From: Reyranella sp.
GTDB taxonomy: Bacteria; Pseudomonadota; Alphaproteobacteria; Reyranellales; Reyranellaceae
NCBI GenBank assembly: GCA_030681635.1
Contig: JAUXRT010000186.1
Span: forward strand, 1 to 13,237
Direction: 5' to 3'
Length of the DNA stretch: 13,237 bases
Below are positions 6,699-12,996 of this stretch, in pieces. Position 1 is the first letter of the stretch. The number at the start of each line of letters is the position of its first letter. A program made the translations under genes and the position numbers. Under the pieces are notes generated by a model, which ran no database searches, was not told the origin of the DNA, and was given only the letters and a program-made list of their open reading frames with translations.

Positions 6699-7228
6699 CA
6701 GCCCGCCGCCGCGGACGGCGCCGCATCCTGGAACAGGCCGACTTTGAGGCCGCTGACTTCGTAGATCTGCTTGCCGTCGGCGTAGACGAAGCCGTCGCCA
6801 ATGCCCAGGACCAGCTTGCGCAGCATCACGCGCTTCAGGTGCACATGATAGGTGAGCTTTTTCACGGTCGGCACGACCATCCCGGTGAACTTGACCTCGC
6901 CGACGCCCAGCGCCCGGCCGCGGCCCGGCGCCTTCATCCAGCCCAGGAAGAAGCCCAGCATCTGCCACAGCGCATCGAGCGGCAGGCAGCCCGGCATCAC
7001 CGGATCGCCCTTGAAGTGGCACTGGAAGAACCAGAGGTCCGGCTTGATGTCGAATTCGGCCACGATCTCGCCCTTGCCGAACTGACCGCCGGTATCGTCG
7101 ATCTTCACGATACGGTCCAACATCAGCATCGGCGGCAGCGGCAGCTGTGCGTTGCCCGGGCCAAACAGGCGGCCTTCGGCGCAATCGATCAGGTCTTGAT
7201 ATGCAAAACTGTGCTTCTTCTCGCTCAC
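6698..7228 (-). CDS. fabA: 3-hydroxydecanoyl-[acyl-carrier-protein] dehydratase/isomerase
   Basis: FabA dehydrates 3-hydroxydecanoyl-ACP and isomerises trans-2 to cis-3-decenoyl-ACP, the branch point to unsaturated fatty acids. With the GTG at 7226-7228 as start the protein has 176 residues, near the usual 172. Catalytic His71 and Asp85 sit in CHFKGDPVMPGCLPLDALWQ (E. coli His70, Asp84). NAQLPLPPMLMLDRI (26-40) is a family block. The frame stays open to an ATG at 7328-7330, but that ATG lies upstream of the promoter at 7298-7270, so it cannot be in the mRNA. GTG 7226-7228 has GGGA eight bases upstream and gives the normal N-terminus. A second GTG two codons earlier (7232-7234) is possible. 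Its stop overlaps the fabB start by one base. Confidence 0.95.
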   Translation of the reverse strand: MSEKKHSFAYQDLIDCAEGRLFGPGNAQLPLPPMLMLDRIVKIDDTGGQFGKGEIVAEFDIKPDLWFFQCHFKGDPVMPGCLPLDALWQMLGFFLGWMKAPGRGRALGVGEVKFTGMVVPTVKKLTYHVHLKRVMLRKLVLGIGDGFVYADGKQIYEVSGLKVGLFQDAAPSAAAG

Positions 7229-7269
7229 ATTCACCGTCCCGTGGCCGCCCGATGCAGGGATTTGGCGGC

Positions 7270-7298
7270 AGAATAGGGATGCAAGAGGGCCAGCGCAA
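7270..7298 (-). promoter_or_regulatory. fabA-fabB-fabI promoter
   Basis: On the minus strand TTGCGC (7298-7293), a 17-base spacer and TATTCT (7275-7270) make a good sigma70-type promoter. The predicted transcript start is near 7263, giving a leader of about 35 bases to the fabA GTG. It settles the fabA start choice. Confidence 0.65.
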
Positions 7299-7306
7299 AC
7301 GACCGG

Positions 7307-7326
7307 AAAGGCCCAACTGGCCCTTT
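7307..7326. promoter_or_regulatory. Imperfect inverted repeat between fabA and irr
   Basis: AAAGGCC (7307-7313) pairs with GGCCCTTT (7319-7326) with C7321 bulged and loop CAACT. It lies just upstream of the fabA -35 and 25 bases before the irr ATG, and is followed by T7327. It could be an operator for either gene. No regulator can be named. Confidence 0.35.
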
Positions 7327-7351
7327 TCATGCCGTTATGTAGTCCTTACAT

Positions 7352-7771
7352 ATGGTCGTAACGATGCCTACGACCAGCCCCGATTTCCCCGACCGCCTGC
7401 GCGCGGCCGGCCTGCGCCCGACCCGGCAGCGGGTTGCCTTGGCGCGCCTGCTGTTCGAGGGCGGCCACCGCCATGTCACGGCCGAAAGCCTGCATATCGA
7501 GGTCAAGGCGACGCGGATGCCGGTGTCGCTGGCCACAGTCTACAATGCGCTCAACCAGTTCCGCGACGCAGGACTTCTGCGCGAGGTCGTGGTCGCTCCC
7601 GGCCGGTCCTATTTCGATACCAACACCGGCCATCACCAACATTTCTTCGTCGAACCGGATGGCGAACTGCACGATTTTCCTTCCGAGAAAGTGACGATCG
7701 CGGGTCTGCCGGCTCCCCCCAAGGGCACGCGCCTGGCGCGGGTCGACGTCATCGTGCGGGTGCGGCGCTAA
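7352..7771 (+). CDS. irr: Fur-family iron response regulator Irr
   Basis: A 139-residue Fur-superfamily transcription factor. The winged-helix part runs from about 12 to 90, with LRAAGLRPTRQRVALARLLF and the recognition region SLATVYNALNQFRDAGLLRE, the wording typical of alphaproteobacterial Irr rather than Fur, Zur or Mur. DTNTGHHQHFFVE (89-101) is the histidine-rich metal/heme segment of Irr. The protein has no cysteine at all, so it lacks both the CP heme regulatory motif of Bradyrhizobium Irr and the CXXC zinc sites of many Fur proteins. Irr senses heme/iron status and represses or activates through ICE boxes; a matching box lies just downstream before rubrerythrin. Start is uncertain: ATG 7352 and ATG 7364 (Met5) both lack a Shine-Dalgarno sequence. 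The gene is divergent from fabA and upstream of the rubrerythrin cluster on the same strand. Confidence 0.88.
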   Translation: MVVTMPTTSPDFPDRLRAAGLRPTRQRVALARLLFEGGHRHVTAESLHIEVKATRMPVSLATVYNALNQFRDAGLLREVVVAPGRSYFDTNTGHHQHFFVEPDGELHDFPSEKVTIAGLPAPPKGTRLARVDVIVRVRR

Positions 7772-7810
7772 CCCGTTTCGCCCCAATTCCGCTGCGAATC
7801 ATTTGCAGCA

Positions 7811-7827
7811 TTTAGAATTGTTCTAAA
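7811..7827. promoter_or_regulatory. Irr box (ICE motif) upstream of rubrerythrin
   Basis: TTTAGAATTGTTCTAAA, a perfect 7-3-7 palindrome in GC-rich surroundings. It agrees with the iron control element bound by Irr, as I recall the consensus (TTTAGAA-N3-TTCTAAA). It ends five bases before the -35 hexamer at 7832, centred roughly at -48 from the predicted transcript start. This fits either activation or blocking of polymerase. The irr gene is 40 bases upstream. Confidence 0.85.
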
Positions 7828-7831
7828 CTTC

Positions 7832-7860
7832 TTGACGGCTTTGGGGGCGAGTCCTAAATC
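7832..7860 (+). promoter_or_regulatory. Promoter of the rubrerythrin cluster
   Basis: TTGACG (7832-7837) followed after 16-17 bases by CTAAAT/TAAATC (7854-7860). The -35 is good and the -10 weak, which fits a regulated promoter. The predicted leader is about 40 bases to the ATG at 7906. Confidence 0.5.
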
Positions 7861-7905
7861 CTGTGCGTGGACCGGCGGATGGGCCGGTCAAACGGGAGAA
7901 GCACC

Positions 7906-8325
7906 ATGGCAAATCTCAAGGGTTCCAAGACCGAAGACAATCTCAAGGCCGCTTTCGCGGGCGAGAGCCAGGCCAACCGCCGGTATCTCTACTTCGCCCA
8001 GAAGGCCGACGTCGAAGGCTACAACGATGTCGCCGCCGTCTTCCGCTCGACGGCCGAAGGCGAAACCGGCCATGCCCACGGTCATCTCGAGTTCCTCGAG
8101 GCGGTGGGCGATCCGGCGACCGGCCTGCCGATCGGCGCCACCACGTCGAACCTGAAGGCCGCGATTGCCGGCGAGACGCACGAGTACACGGACATGTACC
8201 CGGGCATGGCGCGCACGGCGCGCGAGGAAGGCATGGCGGAGATCGCCGACTGGTTCGAGACCCTGGCGAAGGCTGAGAAGAGCCACGCCGGCCGCTTCCA
8301 GAAAGCCCTCGATACGATGGCCTGA
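7906..8325 (+). CDS. Rubrerythrin, di-iron domain only (no rubredoxin domain)
   Basis: A 139-residue ferritin-like protein, a peroxidase/iron-binding stress protein. All seven di-iron ligands of classical rubrerythrin can be placed at or near the same spacings: Glu20 (AGESQANRRY), Glu53 and His56 (EGETGHAHGH), Glu90 and Glu93 (AGETHEYTDMY), Glu124 and His127 (AEKSHAGRF). The C-terminal rubredoxin domain with its two CXXC pairs is absent, so electrons must come from another protein. The Fe-S protein encoded next is an obvious candidate. GGGAGA lies about seven bases before the ATG. It is the first gene of a likely cluster with the HdrD/GlpC-like and DUF3501 genes, behind an Irr box, so iron/heme control is expected. 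Confidence 0.92.
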   Translation: MANLKGSKTEDNLKAAFAGESQANRRYLYFAQKADVEGYNDVAAVFRSTAEGETGHAHGHLEFLEAVGDPATGLPIGATTSNLKAAIAGETHEYTDMYPGMARTAREEGMAEIADWFETLAKAEKSHAGRFQKALDTMA

Positions 8326-8368
8326 GCCCTTCGGGCTCGACGAAGGGGACCCGCGAGGGTCCCCTTTT
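8324..8368 (+). terminator. Double hairpin with T-run after rubrerythrin
   Basis: First hairpin: GAGCCC (8324-8329), TTC loop, GGGCTC (8333-8338), beginning inside the stop codon. Second: AAGGGGACCC (8343-8352), GCGA tetraloop of GNRA type, GGGTCCCCTT (8357-8366) and then TTTT counting the stem's own last bases (8365-8368). The second is a good intrinsic terminator. Only 40 bases separate it from the next ATG, so partial read-through is the simplest way to express the downstream pair. Confidence 0.82.
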
Positions 8369-8408
8369 GCTTCCTGCTTATTTCATCTCGCAACCAAGCG
8401 AATCCGAC

Positions 8409-9767
8409 ATGCGCGAAGGCAGCCTCGAAGCCCCGATCCGTCACGCCCTCGACTGGCAGAATCCCTGGTTCTGGGATGAAGCCGCACTCGAGAAGGAGAT
8501 GGAGCGCACATTCGACATCTGCCACGGCTGCCGGCGCTGCTTCAATCTGTGCGACTCCTTCCCGCGGCTGTTCGACCTGATCGACAACGGCCCGACCGGC
8601 GAACTCGACGGTGTGAAGAAGGAAGACTACGCCCAGGTCGAAGAAGCCTGCACGCTCTGCGACATGTGCTTCATGACCAAGTGCCCCTACGTGCCGCCGC
8701 ACGAATGGGCGCTCGACTTTCCGCACCTCATGCTGCGCCATCGCGCCGTGCAGGCGCGCAAGAAGGGCGTCCCTGTGATCGACCGCCAGCTCGCCGACAC
8801 CGATCGGACGGGCCGCCTCGGCACCTTCGTCGCCGGCCTCGCCAACTGGGCGACCGATGAGCACAACACGCTCACGCGCCCGGCGATGGAACGCCTGGCC
8901 GGAATCCATCACGGCGCTCGCCTGCCGCAGTACAGCGGCGAGACCTTCGAGATCAGGGCGGCCCGCGAGGGCGCGGTGCTGAACGAGGCGGCGCCGGCCT
9001 TCGGCAAGCGCAAGGCCGTGCTCTACGCCACCTGCTTCGTGAACTTCAACAACACCGGGATCGGCGCGGCCGCCCGTGCGGTGCTGGCCAGGAACGGCGT
9101 CGAGACCGAAGTCGTCCATCCGGCCTGCTGCGGCATGCCAAAGCTGGAGTTGGGCGACATCGAAGGCACAGCCGCCGCGGCGAAGGCCGTGTCGGCGGCG
9201 CTGCTGCCCTGGGTCGACAAGGGCTACGACGTGATCGCGCTCACGCCCTCCTGTGCCCTGATGCTGAAGTTCGAATGGCCGCTCATCCTGCCCAAGGAAC
9301 CCGACGTGGAGCGGCTGTCGCAGGCGACCTTCGACCTGTCGGAGTATGTGGTCGATATCGCCAAGAAGCATGGGCTGGCGCCAGGCCTCGAGCCGCTCGA
9401 GGGCGGCGTCAGCGTCCACCTCGCCTGCCATGCCCGTGCCCAGAACATGGGCGCCAAGGCCGCCGAGATGCTGCGGCTGGTGCCCGAGACCCGTGTCGCG
9501 GTCATCGAGCGCTGCAGCGGTCATGGTGGCATCTGGGGTGCACGGACCGAGAATTTCGAGACGGCGGTGAAGGTGGGCAAGCCCGCGGCCCAGATGGCGC
9601 TGAAGAACGACACCAGCTTCGTCGCCTCCGAGTGCCCGCTCGCCGCCGATCACCTGATGCAGGTGATGGAGATGGCCGCGGGAGACGCGAAACCCAAACC
9701 GTCGCGCGCCAGCCATCCGATCGAGCTTTTCGCGCGCGCCTACGGTCTGACCGGACAAGACAAATGA
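8409..9767 (+). CDS. HdrD/GlpC-like heterodisulfide reductase-related iron-sulfur protein
   Basis: A 452-residue soluble Fe-S protein. Residues 38-48 hold the first 4Fe-4S motif (Cys38, 41, 44, 48) and residues 81-92 the second (Cys81, 84, 87, 92, followed by Pro), the ferredoxin module of GlpC/HdrD. Two cysteine-rich CCG-type domains follow. The first is Cys209, Cys240-Cys241-Gly, Cys282. The second is Cys340, Cys369-Ser-Gly-His-Gly-Gly, Cys409, where the usual second cysteine is serine. Such domains bind non-cubane or 4Fe-4S clusters and pass electrons to thiol/disulfide or quinone chemistry. The frame is open back to a TTG at 8367, but that lies in the terminator T-run, so ATG 8409 is preferred despite a weak ribosome site. 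The stop overlaps the DUF3501 start (ATGA). The substrate is unknown; glpA/glpB are not adjacent, so an anaerobic glycerol-3-phosphate dehydrogenase subunit is unlikely. Confidence 0.9.
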   Translation: MREGSLEAPIRHALDWQNPWFWDEAALEKEMERTFDICHGCRRCFNLCDSFPRLFDLIDNGPTGELDGVKKEDYAQVEEACTLCDMCFMTKCPYVPPHEWALDFPHLMLRHRAVQARKKGVPVIDRQLADTDRTGRLGTFVAGLANWATDEHNTLTRPAMERLAGIHHGARLPQYSGETFEIRAAREGAVLNEAAPAFGKRKAVLYATCFVNFNNTGIGAAARAVLARNGVETEVVHPACCGMPKLELGDIEGTAAAAKAVSAALLPWVDKGYDVIALTPSCALMLKFEWPLILPKEPDVERLSQATFDLSEYVVDIAKKHGLAPGLEPLEGGVSVHLACHARAQNMGAKAAEMLRLVPETRVAVIERCSGHGGIWGARTENFETAVKVGKPAAQMALKNDTSFVASECPLAADHLMQVMEMAAGDAKPKPSRASHPIELFARAYGLTGQDK

Positions 9768-10354
9768 CCTCGCCACGCAAGATCGAGACCGCAGCCATTC
9801 TGCCGCCGGCGGACTACCTGAAGGTGCGCGCCGAGCGCCGCCGCCAGATGGCGGAGCTCAAGAAGAACCGCCGGCTAGAAGTCGGTCCGTTCGCGACCTG
9901 CTACTTCGAGTCCTACGACACGATGTTGCATCAGGTGCACGAAATGCTGTTCATCGAGAAGGGCGGCCCGGCCCAGATCCCCGACGAGCTGGCGGCCTAC
10001 AATCCGCTGATTCCCCAGGGCGGCGAGCTGGTCGCCACGATCTTGTTCGAGATCGACGATCCGCTGCGGCGTGCCCGCGTGCTGGGATCCCTGGGCGGCG
10101 TCGAGCGCCATGCCTTCATCCGCGTCGGCACCGAGACGATCCGCGGCATCGAGGAGGGCGACCAGGAGCGCACGCGCGAGGACGGCAAGGCCTCGGCGGT
10201 GCAGTTCGTGCGCTTTGCCTTCACGCCGGCCCAGATCGCGGCCTTTCGCGGCGGTGACGGCGACGTCGTGGTCGGCTTCGACCATCCCAACTACGGCCAC
10301 ATGGCGGTGATGCCGCGCGCCGTGCGCGAAACCCTGGCGCGGGACTTCGCCTGA
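9764..10354 (+). CDS. DUF3501 family protein
   Basis: A 196-residue soluble protein of unknown function. The N-terminus has ILPPADYLKVRAERRRQMAELKKNRRLEVGP, followed by ATCYFESYDTMLHQVHEMLFIEKGG, a central segment GGELVATILFEIDDPLRRARVLGSLGGVERH, and HPNYGHMAVMPRAVRETLARDF at the end. I recognise this as DUF3501, which as I recall is repeatedly encoded beside rubrerythrin and GlpC-like Fe-S proteins. No signal peptide, membrane segment or metal motif is evident; one cysteine occurs in the ATCYFES block. The ATG overlaps the preceding stop by four bases, so synthesis is coupled to the Fe-S protein and the two probably act together. It converges with the TonB-like gene, with 15 bases between the stops. 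Confidence 0.85.
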   Translation: MTSPRKIETAAILPPADYLKVRAERRRQMAELKKNRRLEVGPFATCYFESYDTMLHQVHEMLFIEKGGPAQIPDELAAYNPLIPQGGELVATILFEIDDPLRRARVLGSLGGVERHAFIRVGTETIRGIEEGDQERTREDGKASAVQFVRFAFTPAQIAAFRGGDGDVVVGFDHPNYGHMAVMPRAVRETLARDFA

Positions 10355-10369
10355 ATCCTAGCGAGAGCC

Positions 10370-11257
10370 CTAGCGGGCCCGCGAAAACGTCAGGTCGTAG
10401 TTGATGGGCAGTATCAGGATCAACGGATCGCCGGGCATGTCGCGCGGCACCGGCGGGAACGGCGCCGACTTGCGGATCGTCTCAAGCTCGGCGGCGTCGA
10501 TGGCGGGCCAGCCGCTCGACTTGTCGATCTTGACGTCGATCAGCCGGCCGTCGCGCGCGATCGTCACGCGCGTGACCACGCGGCCTTCCTGCTTGTTGTC
10601 GGCGGCGATGCGCGGATAGAAGCGGTAGCGCGAGGTCAGTCGCGCGATCTGATCCAGGTAGGCATTGCGCGCCCGGCCCTTGCCGATCAGCCAATCCGAA
10701 GAATTCGACGGCGGCGCGGGCGCCGTAGCGGCGGAATTTGCCGGCGGCGGCGGGGGCATCGGCTGGGCTGGCCTCGGCAGTGGCACCTGCGATGGCGCGC
10801 CTTGCGGCGGCCGGGCGGCCGGGCGAGGGGGCGGTGGTGGCGGTGCGGGCTTGGGGAAGTCACGCGCCGTCGGCGGCGGCAGTTCCTCCGGCGACGCCAG
10901 GGCCTGTTCCAGACTGGGCGGTGGCGTGGGCTGGGGCGGTGGTTCGGGCCGAGGCGGCTGTGGCTCGGCGAGTGCCTGTCGCGCCTCCTCGCGCGGCTCG
11001 TCCGGAGGCGCCGGTTCCGGCACGCCAGCGGCGACCGGCTGGACCGGTTTGTCGTCGCCTTGCTGTTCCGTGCTCGCCGGCGGCGCGCCCGCATCGACCG
11101 TGATCATGATCGCATCTTGCGGCGGCTCGGTTGGCCGCAGCGGCGATGCCCACCACAGCCCCGCGGCGGCCAGGCCATGCAGCACCAGCGCCAGCACCAG
11201 CGCCACCGGCGACATCTGGCTGGATTTCGAAGTGAGGGCACTGACGGTCTGGACCAC
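10370..11257 (-). CDS. TonB family energy-transducing protein, paralogue 1
   Basis: A 295-residue TonB-like protein. Residues 17-38 form a single N-terminal membrane segment with His27. E. coli TonB has the functional SXXXH motif in this segment; here the Ser position is Ala23. Residues about 55-185 are a proline-rich periplasmic spacer with long PPPPP runs. The C-terminal domain (about 200-290) has YRFYPRIAADNKQEGRVVTRVTIARDG, a TonB_C fold signature. TonB couples the inner-membrane proton gradient to outer-membrane receptors. Start is GTG at 11255-11257 without a clear Shine-Dalgarno; Met15 is an alternative. It shares VSALXSK and MSP near the N-terminus, LEQAL, ARDFPK and the whole C-domain pattern with the gene upstream, so it is a tandem duplicate. 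No exbB/exbD or receptor gene is in view. Confidence 0.88.
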   Translation of the reverse strand: MVQTVSALTSKSSQMSPVALVLALVLHGLAAAGLWWASPLRPTEPPQDAIMITVDAGAPPASTEQQGDDKPVQPVAAGVPEPAPPDEPREEARQALAEPQPPRPEPPPQPTPPPSLEQALASPEELPPPTARDFPKPAPPPPPPRPAARPPQGAPSQVPLPRPAQPMPPPPPANSAATAPAPPSNSSDWLIGKGRARNAYLDQIARLTSRYRFYPRIAADNKQEGRVVTRVTIARDGRLIDVKIDKSSGWPAIDAAELETIRKSAPFPPVPRDMPGDPLILILPINYDLTFSRAR

Positions 11258-11331
11258 GGCGCTACGTTACTATGTTCCGGCCTGGGGTTCCGGCTCGGGC
11301 GGCGGCTAGCCGGCCGCCTTGGTCGCCGCGC

Positions 11332-12366
11332 TCAATCGCTGCGCCTGAACTGGAGTGGCAGAAGGAAGTTCTGCCGCGTGCCGGTGATGTCCGCGGGGAA
11401 CGGCGGATAGGGCGAGGCCTGACGGATCATGCTGAGGGCCGTGGCGTCGAGGGTCGGCAGGCCACTGGACTTGAACATCGAGACGTCGATCAGCGTGCCG
11501 TCGCGGGCGATCGTGAGCCGCACGACGACGGAGCCTGACTCGGTGCTGACGTTTTTGACGAATTGCTGGTGCTGCGACAGCTTCTGGGCGACCCGCCAGA
11601 GATAATCCTCTTCGGCTTTGCGCTGACCGTATTGGCTCGCCGGATTGGTGAGCGGCGACGGGGCCGGCTGCGCCGCGGCTTGGGAATCGGCAGGTGGACG
11701 ATGCTGCTGCCCGCCAAGCGGCGACGGCTGGAGGGCCTGGCGTTGCGGTGGCGGCGTCGGTGGCGTCTGCGCGCGTTGCGGCGGCGGCGGCGGGGGTGCC
11801 TTGGGCGGCGGCGGTGGCGCGACCTTCGGAAAATCCCGCGCACTGAGCGGCGGGGGCGGCGCCTCCAGGGGCGGCAGGGCCTGCTCCAGTTTCATTTCCG
11901 GCGGCGGCGGAGGCGGCGGCGGCGCGGCGGCAGCCTGCTGCTGCTCCGGCTTCGGAGGTTCCGGCTTGGCCGGCTCTCTCGCAGGCTCCTTGGCGGGCTC
12001 TGTGGTTCGCGTCGACCGCGGCGATGTCGGGCCGAGCGGCGTCTCCGGTCTGCTGTTTGGATCGGGCGTGAGCGAGCGCGATGGCGCGAGACCCAGTCTC
12101 GGGGGCGGCACGGGAGGCGGGCTGGGCGGCTGAGCGGCCGGCGGCGGGGTGGCTGCAGCTGCTTGCTGGGGCGGGCTCTCGGGGGGCGCCGGGACGGGGA
12201 CGTCGACCGTGAATTCGAGCACCTGCTCAGCGGCTTCGGCTTCGACCTGGGGCAGTTTCCACAGAAAGGCCAACGCTACCGCGGCATGCAGCAACGCCGC
12301 CATTGCCGCCGCTGCCGGCGACATGCGGTTGAACTTGGAGTAGAGGGCGCTAACTGCGTGGGCCAC
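11332..12366 (-). CDS. TonB family energy-transducing protein, paralogue 2
   Basis: A 344-residue TonB-like protein. One membrane segment lies at 16-37, with His27 and Ala23 where E. coli TonB has Ser. A very long spacer (about 55-240) is rich in Pro, Ala and Lys-Pro/Glu-Pro repeats (EPAKEPAREPAKPEPPKPE). The C-terminal domain (about 250-340) includes VVVRLTIARDGTLIDV and KSSGLPTLDATALSMIRQASPYPPFP, closely parallel to paralogue 1. It lacks the YP(R/A) motif at the start of that domain (QQFVKNV instead of RFYPRIA). Start is GTG at 12364-12366 with no obvious ribosome site; Met15 is an alternative. It sits 35 bases after the SH3 gene and 74 before paralogue 1, so the three may form one transcript. 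The target receptor is unknown. Confidence 0.86.
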   Translation of the reverse strand: MAHAVSALYSKFNRMSPAAAAMAALLHAAVALAFLWKLPQVEAEAAEQVLEFTVDVPVPAPPESPPQQAAAATPPPAAQPPSPPPVPPPRLGLAPSRSLTPDPNSRPETPLGPTSPRSTRTTEPAKEPAREPAKPEPPKPEQQQAAAAPPPPPPPPEMKLEQALPPLEAPPPPLSARDFPKVAPPPPPKAPPPPPPQRAQTPPTPPPQRQALQPSPLGGQQHRPPADSQAAAQPAPSPLTNPASQYGQRKAEEDYLWRVAQKLSQHQQFVKNVSTESGSVVVRLTIARDGTLIDVSMFKSSGLPTLDATALSMIRQASPYPPFPADITGTRQNFLLPLQFRRSD

Positions 12367-12401
12367 GGCGACCCATTTTTACGTGCCGATCGGGGCGGCG
12401 G

Positions 12402-12950
12402 CTAGTTAATCGGTTCGGACTTATAGACGCCCCACATGCCGGTCCGCTCGATCCAGCCGCTGACGCTGGATACTTTGACGCGGCACCAGTCGCCGGCACA
12501 GGAGCGAATCTCACCCATCACTTCGGGTTCGAGCTTGGCCACGACCTCGGCCGATGCGGCCGGCGTCTTGTGAAGGCTGGCGGCCTTCGAGGCGATGATG
12601 AAGCTGCGCTTGCCGGTCAGCAGGCTCTGGTGGACCCAGCCGCTGGCGCCCTGCCAGTCGCGGATTTTGCGCCAGTTTTCGTATTCGGCGACGATTTCGA
12701 CGGGCATGGCCTTGCGCTTGAAGACCCAATCCACGGGATAGCGCGTGCCCGGCCCCGTGCGGACATTGACCTCGTCCGATCGCAGGGAAGCGAAACGCGG
12801 AATCGGCAGGCCCGATCCCTTGCGTTGGACCGCCGAAGACTTGTCGGGGGCGGCATGGGCGCTGCCGCCCGGCAGTGCCGGTGCAAGCAGACAAAAGGCT
12901 GCAAAGGCTGCAAAGCCCATCGAAAGCGAGACGAACGGCCGAATTCCCAT
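12402..12950 (-). CDS. Exported protein with two bacterial SH3-like domains
   Basis: A 182-residue protein. Residues 1-34 form a signal peptide ending GGSAHAAP, so it is probably periplasmic. The first SH3-like domain (about 54-112) has LRSDEVNVRTGPGTRYPVDWVF and ends GASGWVHQSLLTGKR. The second (about 115-175) has ASLHKTPAASAEVVAKLEPEV and SGWIERTGMWGVY. Cys151 and Cys156 (SCAGDWC) could form a disulfide in the periplasm. Such domains often bind cell wall peptides; here the ligand is unknown. The ATG at 12948-12950 is chosen because it starts the signal peptide. A longer frame to 13082 exists, but it crosses a promoter whose -10 lies only 7 bases before this ATG, implying a leaderless mRNA. 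It is divergent from the dehydrogenase gene and leads the TonB pair. Confidence 0.85.
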   Translation of the reverse strand: MGIRPFVSLSMGFAAFAAFCLLAPALPGGSAHAAPDKSSAVQRKGSGLPIPRFASLRSDEVNVRTGPGTRYPVDWVFKRKAMPVEIVAEYENWRKIRDWQGASGWVHQSLLTGKRSFIIASKAASLHKTPAASAEVVAKLEPEVMGEIRSCAGDWCRVKVSSVSGWIERTGMWGVYKSEPIN

Positions 12951-12957
12951 CGGGCGC

Positions 12958-12986
12958 AATATACCTAAAATCTTCACATTGGTCGA
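12958..12986 (-). promoter_or_regulatory. Promoter of the SH3-domain gene (leaderless type)
   Basis: On the minus strand TCGACC (12986-12981), a 17-base spacer, TATATT (12963-12958). The hexamer ends seven bases before the ATG, so transcription would start at or next to the A of the start codon. The lack of a Shine-Dalgarno sequence agrees. Confidence 0.5.
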
Positions 12987-12996
12987 CAAGTACTTG

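Noticed and set aside
4593..6764. A 723-codon open frame on the plus strand
   Set aside because: It lies antisense to fabI, fabB and the end of fabA, all with complete catalytic motifs. Its translation is low-complexity (His, Gly, Arg, Asp rich), as expected from the reverse frame of GC-rich genes.
5463..7316. FabB as a 617-residue fusion with an N-terminal extension
   Set aside because: The part before MKRVVVTGLG is the fabA region read in another frame. The fabA stop/fabB start overlap and normal FabB length define the true start.
8082..9776. A 564-codon open frame on the minus strand
   Set aside because: Antisense to the rubrerythrin and HdrD-like genes, with no recognisable domain and composition typical of a shadow frame.
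10740..12200. Tandem repeats or CRISPR-like structure from CGG/GCC-rich runs
   Set aside because: The repetitiveness is explained by proline codons in the two TonB spacers; there is no regular spacing or unique spacers.
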